A DNA stretch of 64,000 nucleotides from Myxococcus stipitatus DSM 14675 (GCF_000331735.1 NC_020126.1:9613501-9677500); one strand, 5' to 3'; positions 1-9,081 are shown, counted from the stretch's first letter. Translations and numbers: made by a program. Notes: generated from the sequence alone by a model not told the origin.

Positions 1-506
1 TCAACAACGTGGGCGGCAGCGGCGGCGCCGGGGCCTTCCACACCGCCACCACCGACCAGTGGACCGCCGTGCTCGACCGCAACCTCATGTCCGCCGTGTG
101 GTGCAGTCAGCGAGCCGTGGAGGTCATGCGCGCCCAGGGCGGCGGCACCATCATCCACATCAACTCCATCTACGGCCGCGAGTACGCCACCAGCGCGCCC
201 TACACCACCGCCAAGGCGGGCCTCACCGCCCTCACCAAGGAGATGGCCGTGGACCTCGCGCCCCACCGCATCCGCGTCAACGGCGTCGCCCCCGGCTCCA
301 TCCTCTTCCCCGGCGGAAGCTGGGACAAACGCCAGAAGGCCGACCCCGAGAAGGTCGCGAAGCTGGTCCAGGACGAGCTGCCCTGGGGTCGCTTCGGCTC
401 GCCCGAGGAGGTGGCGGACGTGGTGGCCTTCCTCTGCTCGGAGCGTGCCCGTTGGGTCACCGGGGCCACCCTTCCCGTGGACGGAGGCCAGGGCCGCGCC
501 TTCTGA
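1..506 (+). CDS. SDR-family oxidoreductase (3' part)
   Basis: The gene is cut by the left edge. The visible part opens with Asn-Asn-Val-Gly, which corresponds to the NNAG segment of classical short-chain dehydrogenases. It then has the Ser of the catalytic triad (HINSIYG), the YTTAKAG segment carrying the catalytic Tyr and Lys (Y-x3-K), and the family ending in which WVTGATLPVDGG precedes the stop. The protein would be a cytoplasmic NAD(P)-dependent reductase/dehydrogenase, close in form to the FabG/3-oxoacyl reductase group, but the substrate cannot be told. The nucleotide-binding Gly-rich N-terminus lies outside the window. Confidence 0.93.
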   Translation, partial: NNVGGSGGAGAFHTATTDQWTAVLDRNLMSAVWCSQRAVEVMRAQGGGTIIHINSIYGREYATSAPYTTAKAGLTALTKEMAVDLAPHRIRVNGVAPGSILFPGGSWDKRQKADPEKVAKLVQDELPWGRFGSPEEVADVVAFLCSERARWVTGATLPVDGGQGRAF

Positions 507-561
507 GAGCACCGCCCGGCCACTGTGCTATGGAGGGCGCCCTCCGAATGGAAAACGCCGC

Positions 562-1074
562 GTGCTGAAGCTCTACAAGAAGGAAGGCGACAGCCTCCGC
601 TACTGGGAGGTCTGGGTTCACGAAGGGGTGCTCACCACACACTGGGGCACCGTGGGCGAAGTCGGCGAGCAGAAGGAAGCGCCCCTCCCCCCGGACGAGG
701 ACCCCGACTTCGCCATCGCCGACGCCGCGGGCCCCCTCATCGAGGACGGCTATGACGAGCCCGAGCTCGACGCCATGGCCACCCTCCTCGTCCAGTACCC
801 CATCGAGGGCAAGGGCACCGGCCACGACGTGGAGAAGCGCGTCGCCGTGGAGGAGCTCCTCACCGACGCCCTCGGCTGGACGGGCAACGGCGACGTGGAA
901 GGCGGCGAGATGCGAGACGGCCACCTGCGCATCTACTGCCAGGTCATGCACACCGAGGCCGCCGTGCGCGCCGTGGTGACGGCCCTCGAGTCCGAGGACC
1001 TCCTCGACGGCGCCTCCGTGCTCCTCGCCGAAGGCGACGCCGAGCCCCGCCTGCTCTGGCCCACCGCCTCCTGA
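562..1074 (+). CDS. WGR-like domain protein, function unknown
   Basis: A protein of about 170 residues. The frame is open further upstream to 445, but the recognisable domain begins VLKLYKKEG, so the GTG at 562 is the most reasonable start; the ribosome site is weak. The first 35 residues (YWEVWVHEGVLTTHWGTVGE) resemble the WGR fold, a small beta module found in PARP-like and molybdate-regulation proteins, with the W-G-x-V-G core. The rest is acidic and has no recognised motif. It begins 55 bp after the SDR gene on the same strand. The function is unknown; the WGR assignment is inferred from motif likeness. Confidence 0.7.
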   Translation: MLKLYKKEGDSLRYWEVWVHEGVLTTHWGTVGEVGEQKEAPLPPDEDPDFAIADAAGPLIEDGYDEPELDAMATLLVQYPIEGKGTGHDVEKRVAVEELLTDALGWTGNGDVEGGEMRDGHLRIYCQVMHTEAAVRAVVTALESEDLLDGASVLLAEGDAEPRLLWPTAS

Positions 1075-1126
1075 ACGCACCGCGCGGCCTCGGAAGGTCT
1101 TCCCCCCGAGGCCGCCCACGCCCGCG

Positions 1127-3892
1127 CTACCGCCGAGCCGACTTGCCGGTGATGCGGCGCCACCAGTCGCTCAGACGCTCCGGCCGCAGGGCCGTCTCCA
1201 TCTCATCGCCATCCAGGACACCATCCTCATCCTGGTCCACGCCGATGCGCGTCTCGGAGCCCTTGGGCACCAGCGTGTACGTCAGCTCCGCGCCAGGCCC
1301 CGCGCCCGCGAGCAATTGCGTCCCGCTCACCGTCTCCACGGCCTTGTCCGACTGGAACGTGCCACTGCCCAGGTACGTGAAGCCTCGCGTCTCTCCCGCG
1401 CGGATGCCCTTCACCACCAACCCCACCTTGCCCGCGTTCGCCAGCGTCATGAACTGAGCGAGCCGAGCGAGCTGCGCGGGCGTCGAGGAGACAATCGTCA
1501 CCTGCTGCCCCACCGCCGCATGCGAGTCCTTGCTCGCGGGCCCCGGCGGCAACAGCGGGTCCGTGGGTGAGCCGAGCGGCAGGTCCCCGCCGGAGAAGGA
1601 CAGCAGCAGCGCCACCAGGTCCGCCACGTCCTGGTCGCTCGACGGGTGGAACGGGGGCTCGGTGACGAAGCGCGCCAGCGAGTCCACGCTGCCATCGTGG
1701 ATGAACGAGAAGCCCGTGAGGCTCTCCAGCTGGCTCAGCTCCAGGCCCACCTTCTCGTAGAGGTTGCGCAGCTGCGGCACCTTCAGCGAGACGTTGGTGC
1801 TGCCATCCGTGGACACGAGCGCGTGGTGCGACTCGCCCAGGGGACCCGTGGGCATCGGAACCCACGTGGTACCACTCCACTGGCTGTTCGTGCCCACCCC
1901 CGACGGGAAGGTGTGGCACGTGTTGCACGCGAAGAGCTGCTGCGCGAGCAGGTTCGGCGGACGGAACAGCGCCAGGCCCCGCGTCGCGTCGCCATTCGCC
2001 AAGGGCTGCCCCTCGGGCGCGAAGCGGCCCGTCGTGTAGTGGCCCGGCAGCGGCAGGTTCGACGGCAGCGAGTTGTCCAGGTTGCGGAACGGGTTGGGCG
2101 GGAAGGACAGCGTCGCGAGGAAGGAGCGCAGCTCGTTCATCTCCGGCGTCGTGAGCTGCGTGTCATCGCCCTGGAGCCCCTCGAACGCGGGGTTGAACTC
2201 CTCCAGGCTCGCGCGGTCTCCGCGCCAGTGCAGCGGCTCCTTGCCGATGATGTCCTGGAGCGTCTGCGTCGTCATGGGTCCCTTCATCGGGTGCCACGGC
2301 TCGAACGGGGGCAGCCCCAGCCCCATGCCCAGGTTCTGCCCCGTCAGCGCCTTCACCGTGCCGGACGGGTCACCCAAGTCCCACGCGAGCTTGTCCATGC
2401 GCGCATCCACATGGCACGACGCGCAGGAGATGTGGCCCAGGCCCGACGTCTTGTGCGTGTCGTAGAGGTGCTTGCGGCCCACCTTGATGGCGGACGGCGT
2501 CGGGTCGAAGAACGAGACGCGCGCCATCTCCCACAGCCAGCCCGCGTTCACCACGGAGATGCTCCCGCCGAAGCGGTTGAGCACGTAGAGCCGGTCTCGC
2601 ACGGAGTCGTGGACGATGCCCGTGGGGCCCTCACCCACCGTCACCTGCCCCAGCCGCGTCCCACCCGGCCCCATCGCCACCACGTTGTTGGAGCCCATGC
2701 CCGTCACGAACGCCCGCGTGCCGCTCGAGTTCCAGACGACGCCGCGCGGGTCTCCCACCGACTGGTTGCGCACCGTCTGCGACACGGTGGGCGTGGCGTA
2801 CGTCAGGTGCGGATTGAGGTCATGCACCACCGGCGAGGCGGGATTGTTCGGGTCCACCATCGCCATCAGCACGCGCAGGAAGCGCCCGTTGACGTTGGGC
2901 TCGAAGCGCACCTCGTTGTGCGCGTCCGTGCCCACCACCGTGACGGAGCCGGAAGGGTGCACCGCCAGCGCCATGTTCATGTTCATCAGCCGCCGGGCAT
3001 AGGTGACGCCCAGCGTGGTGGTGTCGATGATGGCCAGGTCCCGGTCCGGCAAGTCCCAGCCGGTGCGGCGCCCGGAGCCGGAGGCATTCGGCCCGCTCAC
3101 CAGGTCCGTCCAGTCCGCGGTGTTGTCATCCATCCACCGGCCCAGCGCGTTCTTCCGCACGATGAGCCCCACCGCGGGAGGCGGAGGATTCGCCGGGTTC
3201 TTCGCGGGAGAGAAGAGGGAGCCCGCGTTGGGCGGCGGGTTGACGCCGGCATAGGGGCCGCGCGGGTCATTCACCGCGTTGGGCGGATGGGCGGTGGGGT
3301 CCACCGAGCCACCGCCGAGGATGGTGGTGCCATTGCCCGACTCGAAGATGGCCGCATAGACGTAGCGCCCGTTCGCGCTCACCGCGAGCGCCCGAGGGTC
3401 CTCGCCCTTGAGCGCGATTCGCTGCGGCGCCGCATCCAACTGGTTGGGATTCACCACCATCACCCGGTTGACCTGGGAGCAGGTGATGAACGCGCGCTGC
3501 GGCGTGCCCGCGAAGATGACATCCGCGGGCTCGTCATCCGTGTGCAGGGTGGCCGTCACCACGCCCCGCTCCAGGTCGACGATGCTCACGCTGTCCGAGA
3601 TGTGATTCACGACCCACGCCTCGGTATTGCTTCGAGCGCGAACAGAGACGGGGTCCAACCCCACGGGGATGGAATCCACCAACTCCAGGCTCCTGCGGGA
3701 GGTCAGGTCGAACACCATCAGCCGGTTGTTCGCTGTATTGACGGCGAGCAAGAGATTGCCATCCGGCGTCATCTCGAGCGGGTGAACCTGCGAATTTTCC
3801 CAATTTACAAAAGAATCATTCGCCTGAGACACACCCGGGAGCCAAGCCAAGACAACACAAAGCAAGACCGCGAGTCGTGCGACACCCACCAT
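1127..3892 (-). CDS. Secreted beta-propeller / di-heme cytochrome c protein
   Basis: About 921 residues with an N-terminal signal peptide (hydrophobic VARLAVLLCVVLAWLPG, then SQA cleavage). Residues of about 30-460 contain YVTN/YncE-like beta-propeller repeats (V..VNPNQLDAA, LYVLNRFGGSISVVN). Two heme c motifs follow, CASCH near residue 490 and CNTCH near 656, in a context like the MauG/cytochrome c peroxidase family (WRGDRASLEEFNPAF). Near the C-terminus is a calcium-binding-type DQDEDGVLDGDE. It is likely a periplasmic or outer-surface redox enzyme. The ATG at 3892 has GGAGG eight bases upstream, better than the GTG at 3907. The substrate is unknown. It is a monocistronic unit downstream of the cydAB terminator. 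Confidence 0.88.
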   Translation of the reverse strand: MVGVARLAVLLCVVLAWLPGVSQANDSFVNWENSQVHPLEMTPDGNLLLAVNTANNRLMVFDLTSRRSLELVDSIPVGLDPVSVRARSNTEAWVVNHISDSVSIVDLERGVVTATLHTDDEPADVIFAGTPQRAFITCSQVNRVMVVNPNQLDAAPQRIALKGEDPRALAVSANGRYVYAAIFESGNGTTILGGGSVDPTAHPPNAVNDPRGPYAGVNPPPNAGSLFSPAKNPANPPPPAVGLIVRKNALGRWMDDNTADWTDLVSGPNASGSGRRTGWDLPDRDLAIIDTTTLGVTYARRLMNMNMALAVHPSGSVTVVGTDAHNEVRFEPNVNGRFLRVLMAMVDPNNPASPVVHDLNPHLTYATPTVSQTVRNQSVGDPRGVVWNSSGTRAFVTGMGSNNVVAMGPGGTRLGQVTVGEGPTGIVHDSVRDRLYVLNRFGGSISVVNAGWLWEMARVSFFDPTPSAIKVGRKHLYDTHKTSGLGHISCASCHVDARMDKLAWDLGDPSGTVKALTGQNLGMGLGLPPFEPWHPMKGPMTTQTLQDIIGKEPLHWRGDRASLEEFNPAFEGLQGDDTQLTTPEMNELRSFLATLSFPPNPFRNLDNSLPSNLPLPGHYTTGRFAPEGQPLANGDATRGLALFRPPNLLAQQLFACNTCHTFPSGVGTNSQWSGTTWVPMPTGPLGESHHALVSTDGSTNVSLKVPQLRNLYEKVGLELSQLESLTGFSFIHDGSVDSLARFVTEPPFHPSSDQDVADLVALLLSFSGGDLPLGSPTDPLLPPGPASKDSHAAVGQQVTIVSSTPAQLARLAQFMTLANAGKVGLVVKGIRAGETRGFTYLGSGTFQSDKAVETVSGTQLLAGAGPGAELTYTLVPKGSETRIGVDQDEDGVLDGDEMETALRPERLSDWWRRITGKSARR

Positions 3893-4110
3893 ATCGGGGA
3901 CCTCCACGTCGTGAAGAAGCGGTGCTTCTCACTGTCTTGCATTTAACAACGGGCTCGATGCAACTCCTTGCTCATCAAAATCGTGAAACGTCCTTGGCTC
4001 GCGTTCGACATTTCCTCTCACGAATCAAAGATTCGGGCTCCCTGGAAAGCGACTCGAGGCGTCACACACGCCGAGCAAAGACAAACAAGGGAACCCCACA
4101 CCCCGAGGTA

Positions 4111-4152
4111 AAACAGAAAAAGCCGAACACCGGCTCCGTCTCCGGGCCGGTG
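4111..4152 (-). terminator. Rho-independent terminator of cydAB
   Basis: Read on the minus strand, CACCGGC and GCCGGTG (plus-strand 4128-4134 and 4146-4152) form a 7-bp GC stem with an 11-base loop, followed by a T-rich tract (TTCGGCTTTTTCTGTTTT). It lies about 30 bp after the cydB stop, as expected for an intrinsic terminator. Confidence 0.8.
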
Positions 4153-4179
4153 CTCCAATCGGGCGGCATTTTTTCTGTT

Positions 4180-5205
4180 TCAGCCGTGAGAGCCCGGGGT
4201 CGAGTTCCCCTCAGGCCTGGGTCGAAACACACGGAAGAGGAGCGCGATGGAAGGCACCACCGTGAGCGCGCCGATGACGACCGCGACCAGCAGCACGCGC
4301 TGAGTCGAGGCGCTGGAGGCGGCGCTGCTCAGCGTGATGTCGGGCACCACCAGGTACGGGTACTGGGACGCGGCCCAACCCAGGACGATGAGCCCGGCCT
4401 GGAAGGCCGCGGCCAGCCGCGCCCACTGGAAGCGCCGCGTCCACAGCAGGGCGAAGGCCGTCACCGCCGCCACCGCCGTGGCCCCGTGCAGCGCCAGCGC
4501 GAAGGGAGAGCGCAAGAGGCCCTCCCACACCCGAGGCGCGCCGCCGCGAGCCAGGAGCAGCACCACCAGGGCCGCGAGGAACACGGCCACACCCGCTCCC
4601 AGGGCCCGCCGACGGAAGTCCTCGCGCAGGCCCTCCGAGTGGGCCTCGTGGGTGAGGTACACCGCCGCCAGGAACGCGAAGAGGGTCAACGCCAACACAC
4701 CCACCGCCCAGGCGAAGGGCGACAGCCACGAGGCGAAGAAGCCGCTCACCACCACGCGTCCCTCGACGCGGATGTCCCCGCTCGCCACCGCGCCCACGCA
4801 CATGCCCAACAGCAGCGGCGCGACGACGCTGGCGATGCTGAAGACCAGCCCCCACTGCCGCTCCGCCGCGTAGCCGCGCAGGTCATAGGCGCGGAAGGTG
4901 AAGGCCGCGCCCCGGAAGACGATGCCGAGCATCAGGAGCGTGAGGGGGACATGCAGCGCCACGCTCAGCGCCGCGAAGGCGCGAGGGAAGCCCGCGAACA
5001 TCAACACCATGCCGACGATGAGCCAGACGTGGTTCACCTCCCACACCGGCCCCATCGCGCGGGCGATGAGGGTGCGCTGCTCCGCCTTGCGCGGGCCGGA
5101 GGCGAACAAATCCCACACACCGCCACCGAAGTCCGCGCCGCCGAAGAGGGCGTAGAGGACAAACGCCCCCGCCATCACGAAGCCCAGCATCGCCTCAGTG
5201 GACAT
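4180..5205 (-). CDS. cydB: Cytochrome bd ubiquinol oxidase subunit II
   Basis: CydB, 341 residues, the second core membrane subunit of the cytochrome bd terminal oxidase that oxidises quinol and reduces O2 to water. The N-terminus has the family block AGAFVLYALFGGADFGGGVWDLFA, followed by PVWEVNHVWLIVG and FRGAAFTFR, which are typical of CydB, with eight or nine hydrophobic segments. The length is near the usual 335-380. Its start overlaps the cydA stop region by 11 bp, showing translational coupling. No small CydX-like reading frame is evident between cydB and the terminator. Confidence 0.96.
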   Translation of the reverse strand: MSTEAMLGFVMAGAFVLYALFGGADFGGGVWDLFASGPRKAEQRTLIARAMGPVWEVNHVWLIVGMVLMFAGFPRAFAALSVALHVPLTLLMLGIVFRGAAFTFRAYDLRGYAAERQWGLVFSIASVVAPLLLGMCVGAVASGDIRVEGRVVVSGFFASWLSPFAWAVGVLALTLFAFLAAVYLTHEAHSEGLREDFRRRALGAGVAVFLAALVVLLLARGGAPRVWEGLLRSPFALALHGATAVAAVTAFALLWTRRFQWARLAAAFQAGLIVLGWAASQYPYLVVPDITLSSAASSASTQRVLLVAVVIGALTVVPSIALLFRVFRPRPEGNSTPGSHG

Positions 5206-6520
5206 GGGCGTCGTCCTCCTTCACGCCTCGGCCCGTCACCGGCCCCTCGTCGCGGTCCGGCATCGTGCCGGCCACCTGGCGCTTGAGCAGCGCCACCACC
5301 ACGGCACCCAGCAAGAGATACACGAGCGTGAACGTCCAGAACGGCGCCGCCAGGTGGGGCACGGGCGTCACCGCGTCCGCGGTGCGCATGACGCCTCGGA
5401 CAATCCACGGCTGGCGGCCCCACTCGGTGACGAGCCACCCCGCCTCCAGCGCCACCAACCCCAGCGGCCCCGCCACCAGCCAGGCCCACATCATCTTCCG
5501 GCCGGAGGGCCAGGCCTTCTTCCGCCACCGATAGACGAGCGTCACCAGCGACAAGAGCGCCATGGCGCTGCCCGTGGCGACCATCACCTGGAAGGCCGCG
5601 TGCACCTTCGCCACCGGAGGCCACGTGTCGCGCGGGAACTCGTTCAGCCCCCGCACCTCCGCGTCCGGGTCCCCGAAGGCCAGGATGGACAGCGCCTTGG
5701 GGACCGTCACCCCGCCCAGGCGCAGCGGCGCGCCGCGCTCCGTCTCGAAGTGCGACTCCATCGCCGCCAGCTTCACCGGCTGCGCCTTCGCCACGTGCTT
5801 GGCGGACAAGTCGCCCACCAGTGGCTGGAGCAACGCGGTGACACACGCCAGTGGGAGCGCCACCGACAGCGCCTTGCGATGGAATGCCGCACCCGGATGA
5901 CGCAGCAGCACGAAGGCGTGGATGCCCGCCATGGCGAAGGCGCTCGCCTGATAGCAGGAGAGCAGCACGTGCGCGGTCTGGTACTGCCAGCCCGGACTGA
6001 ACATCGCCACCAGCGGCTGCACCTGCGTGGGCCCGTCGGGCGTGGCCACGAAGCCGGACGGGTCATTCATGAAGACGTTGACCAGCGTGACGAAGAACGC
6101 GCTGGCCGCGCCGCTCACCGCCACCATGATGCCGGAGAACAGGTGCAGCCCCGGCGACACCCGCTCGCGGCCGTAGAGGTAGATACCCAGGAAGATGGCC
6201 TCGGTGAAGAAGGCCACGCCCTCCAGACTGAAGGGCAGCCCGATCACTTCACCGTACCGGCCCATGAACTCCGGCCACAGCAGGCCCAGCTCGAACGACA
6301 GCACCGTGCCGCTCACCGCGCCCACCGCGAAGAGGATGGCCGTCCCCTTCGCCAGCTTGTGGCTCAGCGCCACGTAGTCCGCGTCACCCGTGCGCCGCGC
6401 CTTCCAGTCGCTCAACACCATGAGGACCGGCAGCGCCACGCCCGCCGCCGCGAAGACGATGTGGAACGCGAGCGACAGCCCCATCTGCGCCCGCGCATAG
6501 AGCAGGTCCGTCATGGACAT
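5195..6520 (-). CDS. cydA: Cytochrome bd ubiquinol oxidase subunit I
   Basis: CydA, 441 residues, the heme-bearing and quinol-oxidising subunit. It starts MSMTDLLYARAQMGLSLAFH; the His here is the conserved heme b595 ligand position (His19 in the family). Further family blocks are GLLWPEFMGRYGEVIGLPF and WGRQPWIVRGVMRT. The length of about 440 fits a short Q-loop type. The ATG at 6520 (alternative two codons in) has no strong ribosome site. bd oxidases work at low O2 and resist nitric oxide, which fits the NO-response operon 4-5 kb away; that link is an inference. Confidence 0.96.
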   Translation of the reverse strand: MSMTDLLYARAQMGLSLAFHIVFAAAGVALPVLMVLSDWKARRTGDADYVALSHKLAKGTAILFAVGAVSGTVLSFELGLLWPEFMGRYGEVIGLPFSLEGVAFFTEAIFLGIYLYGRERVSPGLHLFSGIMVAVSGAASAFFVTLVNVFMNDPSGFVATPDGPTQVQPLVAMFSPGWQYQTAHVLLSCYQASAFAMAGIHAFVLLRHPGAAFHRKALSVALPLACVTALLQPLVGDLSAKHVAKAQPVKLAAMESHFETERGAPLRLGGVTVPKALSILAFGDPDAEVRGLNEFPRDTWPPVAKVHAAFQVMVATGSAMALLSLVTLVYRWRKKAWPSGRKMMWAWLVAGPLGLVALEAGWLVTEWGRQPWIVRGVMRTADAVTPVPHLAAPFWTFTLVYLLLGAVVVALLKRQVAGTMPDRDEGPVTGRGVKEDDAHVH

Positions 6521-6562
6521 CAGAATGCGTTATGTTTGATTTATTTGTATTTAGAAATTCTA
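6521..6562 (-). promoter_or_regulatory. AT-rich cydA promoter region with small palindrome
   Basis: The roughly 40 bp between the preceding stop codon and cydA are strikingly AT-rich in an otherwise GC-rich window. They contain TAGAA-A-TTCTA (plus 6552-6562), an 11-bp palindrome that overlaps the TAG stop of the upstream gene. This is a plausible promoter/operator for cydAB. No specific regulator motif was matched with confidence. Confidence 0.4.
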
Positions 6563-7069
6563 CTCGCCAGACAAAGCCGCACCGGGTGCCCCTCGGGGAG
6601 GCACGAGTGTCTGGACGGAGTTCTTCGCCACGGCGGTGGCCAGCGTGGTGGCGAAGATGAGGATGAGCTTGCGGCCCAGCTCCACGCCCACGGGCCGCTG
6701 CTCGGCGTTGGAGGCCAGGCGGTCCGGGTGCTCCCACGCGCGCTGGAGCGCCTTGCGCCGCTTCCTGCGCATCACCTCCGCGCGGTGACGGGAGCGATAG
6801 ACGGCGAAGCCCACACCCGCCCCCACCAGCACCATGGCCACGGCGCCCGCGGCCACCAGCGCGCCGGAGTGCTGCTGGACCTGGTAGCGGACATCCAGCA
6901 TCCGCCCGCGCCGGCGCTCCAACTCCTCCAGCGTCAGGAGCAGCTCGTCCCGGATGCGGTCCGCCGTCGCCTCCACCTGCCTGCGGTCATCCATGCCCTG
7001 GGTGATGCGGTGGTCCGCGTGGCGTTGACGCTCCGACAGCCCGTTGCCCCCTCGGCCGTTGCCATTCAT
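6560..7069 (-). CDS. Membrane-anchored hypothetical protein
   Basis: 169 residues starting MNGNGRGG at 7069. The open frame continues far upstream, but that part is antisense-like and overlaps the next gene. Residues 30-70 form a charged helical segment (VEATADRIRDELLLTLEELERRR). One transmembrane helix follows (ALVAAGAVAMVLVGAGVGFAVY), then a very basic stretch (RSRHRAEVMRRKRRK). The layout is like DUF3618-type proteins that accompany holin-like proteins. Its ATG overlaps the stop of the upstream gene in an ATGA junction, so the two are co-translated. It probably has an envelope or membrane-structuring role; the exact function is unknown. Confidence 0.75.
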   Translation of the reverse strand: MNGNGRGGNGLSERQRHADHRITQGMDDRRQVEATADRIRDELLLTLEELERRRGRMLDVRYQVQQHSGALVAAGAVAMVLVGAGVGFAVYRSRHRAEVMRRKRRKALQRAWEHPDRLASNAEQRPVGVELGRKLILIFATTLATAVAKNSVQTLVPPRGAPGAALSGE

Positions 7070-7470
7070 TGCAGCGTCTCCCGCGTGAGGTGGTAGTCGA
7101 GCTTCAAGCGCTCCTGGGTGTGCAGCATGGGCTTCTTGGGCAGGCGCTTGACGCCCACCATCAGCAGCCCCGCCGCGACGGCGAGCAGCACCACGCCCAC
7201 CAGCAGCACGCCCAGCGCCGCGCCCACGGGCAGCGCCAGCCCCAGCGCCACGAAGAGGACGGAGAGCGATACGAGGACCAGCACGGCGCCAGCCCCCAGG
7301 AGGATGCCCGCGGTGCGCGCCATCTTCAGCTCGTCCCGCAGCTCCTTCTTGGCGTGCAGCACCTCCGCGCGCACCAGCAAGCGGGTCTCCGCCAGCGCAT
7401 GGCGGACGAGCTCCGCGGTGGACAGCGACTCCAGTTGGCTGCGCTCCAGGCGCTCTGATTCGAGGTCCAC
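7066..7470 (-). CDS. Phage-holin-family (Holin-X-like) membrane protein
   Basis: 134 residues. The start is GTG at 7470 with an AGAGGTGAG-type ribosome site. An N-terminal amphipathic helix (LVRHALAETRLLVRAEVLHAKKEL) is followed by two transmembrane helices (ILLGAGAVLVLVSLSVLFVALGL and ALGVLLVGVVLLAVAAGLLMVG). This is the pattern of the putative actinobacterial Holin-X/DUF1469 family, found in many bacteria outside phages. No lysis or phage genes are nearby, so a housekeeping envelope role is more likely than lysis. It is paired with the downstream membrane protein by a 4-bp overlap. Confidence 0.78.
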   Translation of the reverse strand: MDLESERLERSQLESLSTAELVRHALAETRLLVRAEVLHAKKELRDELKMARTAGILLGAGAVLVLVSLSVLFVALGLALPVGAALGVLLVGVVLLAVAAGLLMVGVKRLPKKPMLHTQERLKLDYHLTRETLQ

Positions 7471-7518
7471 GGCTCACCTCTCCCGCACTCGGGAAGCAGG
7501 GCCTTGCCGGGTACGCGC

Positions 7519-7534
7519 CCGTCCGCTCGGACGG
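7519..7534. other. Short inverted repeat in intergenic gap
   Basis: CCGTCCG-CT-CGGACGG lies between the ADP-ribosylglycohydrolase gene and the holin-like gene, both on the minus strand. It may be the end of the former unit or an operator for the latter. No T-tract follows on either strand. Confidence 0.3.
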
Positions 7535-7641
7535 CACCTGCCCCCACTCCTCCGGACAAGGTGAGCAGGGCGAACGAGCGCGAGAAGCCCACCTGGAAGT
7601 ACAGGACCGAGGCGCGCCTGGCCGCCTGCCCGAAGGCCGGC

Positions 7642-8670
7642 TCAGCGGCGGCGCTGGTGGGCCAGGGCGGTGGCCAGCGTCTCGCGCACCTGGTGCGCCC
7701 GGAAGAGGCGGTCCGCGGTGTCGACGAGGTTCTCCGAGTACAGCACCTGCTTGCGCAGCCGCGCGGGGATGGCGCGAGTGCCCAGGTGCGCGCCAATCAG
7801 CGCTCCCGTGAGCGCCGCGGCCACGTCCGCCTCACCGCCGCAGCGCAGCACCAGCGCCACGGCCTCGCGGAAGTCGTGCGGCACCTTCAGCGCGGCGTAC
7901 AACGACGTCAGGAGCACCGGCACCACGTGCGAGGGCAGCCCGTCCACGCCCTTGAGCTCGCTGGGGGGCACCCCCACCCGACGCAGCTGCGTGAGCGCGC
8001 GCGTGGTGTCCCACGTCAGCAGCCGAGGCAGGTGCCGCACCTCTTCCGCCAGCCCCTTGTCGTGCACGGCCGCCGCCAGCGAGAGCTGCTCGCAGAACGC
8101 GGCGGGCGTCAGGGGCTCCTCCTCCATGCCCAGCGCGGCGGCCTGCGCGAACGCGGCGGCGGCGGCGGCGCAGACAGGGTCCTTGTGCGTGATGACGGTG
8201 AGCACGCCCGCGTCATGCGGCAGGCGCGCGCGCTGACCGCTCTCGAAGAGGCCCACCACCAGCGCGCGGCTGAGGACGGACGGGCACAGCGTGCCCAGGG
8301 GCGCGCCCGCGCTCATCCACGGCGAACCGCCGGACAGCCGCTGGAGCGACTCCGCGAGGCTGCGCGGCGGCTGGAGGATGATGCCCTCCTGCCACAGCCA
8401 CGCCAGGTGCGCCGCCGCGCTGCGGCCCTCGACGCGGCCCTCGCGGATGACGCTCTCCGCCGCGGCCAGCAACAGCTGCGTGTCGTCGCTGAACTGGCCC
8501 TTGGCGAACTTCCCCCGAGGCCGAGGCGCGAAGTCCTCAGCGAGCCCAGGCAGCCGCGCGAGGCTGGCCGGTGGGATGCCGCGCAGCGGGAAGCCGAGCG
8601 CATCTCCAATGGCGAGCCCCACGAACGCCGCATGGAACCTGTCCTGGCGCTCGGAGGGAGTCAGCGACAT
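7642..8670 (-). CDS. ADP-ribosylglycohydrolase family protein
   Basis: 342 residues. The two metal-binding signatures of the ADP-ribosylglycohydrolase/DraG/crystallin J1 family are present: GLAIGDALGFPLRG near residue 18 and FSDDTQLLLA near residue 60. These are followed by GAPLGTLCPSVL, VITHKDPVCAAAAAAFA and a late GGEADVAAALTGALIGAHLG that supplies further metal ligands. The protein is expected to be a cytoplasmic Mg-dependent hydrolase that removes ADP-ribose from protein or nucleic-acid targets. It stands alone; the substrate is not predictable from context. Confidence 0.92.
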   Translation of the reverse strand: MSLTPSERQDRFHAAFVGLAIGDALGFPLRGIPPASLARLPGLAEDFAPRPRGKFAKGQFSDDTQLLLAAAESVIREGRVEGRSAAAHLAWLWQEGIILQPPRSLAESLQRLSGGSPWMSAGAPLGTLCPSVLSRALVVGLFESGQRARLPHDAGVLTVITHKDPVCAAAAAAFAQAAALGMEEEPLTPAAFCEQLSLAAAVHDKGLAEEVRHLPRLLTWDTTRALTQLRRVGVPPSELKGVDGLPSHVVPVLLTSLYAALKVPHDFREAVALVLRCGGEADVAAALTGALIGAHLGTRAIPARLRKQVLYSENLVDTADRLFRAHQVRETLATALAHQRRR

Positions 8671-9081
8671 GGAGTCGAGGAGATTAACCGAGGCTCAGGG
8701 CCGGGCGGACAAAGAGAAGCACGTGAATCGCGTGAAACGCGCACGGCTTCCGGTGAAATGACACGCGTGGGGACTTGACTCGCGAAGGAGGACTCCACTC
8801 ACGTGTCTCACGCGAGCGGCTTCGGCCCCGTGCAGCAGGACACACGCCGTCATCACCGTCCACCTTCCTTGGCTCGTGCCCCGCCCGCCGTCGCGCGGGG
8901 GTGGGCTGACTACCGCAACCGGCATGGGGCGGCAAGCCCGAGCACCCCGGGGACCTCGCGCACCTGCACACGTGTCCAACTCCGGAAGCTTGCGTGCGTG
9001 CGGCTCGCACGGAGCGCAAGGCACACCCGGCATGTCCAGGTGGCAGCGACGCGCGGGAGTCGGCACACGCGCCGTCACGCG
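8671..9081. other. 411-bp gap without recognised gene
   Basis: The interval separates the end of the NO-response operon (minus) from the start of the ADP-ribosylglycohydrolase gene (minus). It should hold the promoter of the latter near 8671-8750. A minus-strand frame of 127 codons spans 8695-9078 but reads as arginine/proline-rich noise. Repeated short CACGTG and CGCGTGAA-like words occur at 8718-8820; no clear terminator was seen. Confidence 0.5.

Noticed and set aside
1646..3946. A 766-codon open frame on the plus strand
   Set aside because: It lies wholly opposite the propeller-cytochrome gene and is Arg/His/Pro-rich, as expected for the antisense of GC-rich coding DNA.
3877..5286. A 469-codon frame on the plus strand over cydB
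   Set aside because: It runs through the cydAB terminator and the antisense of cydB; the composition is charged noise.
7066..7470. Holin-family protein as sign of a prophage
   Set aside because: The Holin-X-like family is common outside phages, and no phage structural, lysis or integrase gene is near.
8695..9078. A 127-codon minus-strand frame in the 8.7-9.1 kb gap
   Set aside because: It is Arg/Pro/Cys-rich with no ribosome site or motif; it probably reflects the lack of stops in GC-rich DNA.
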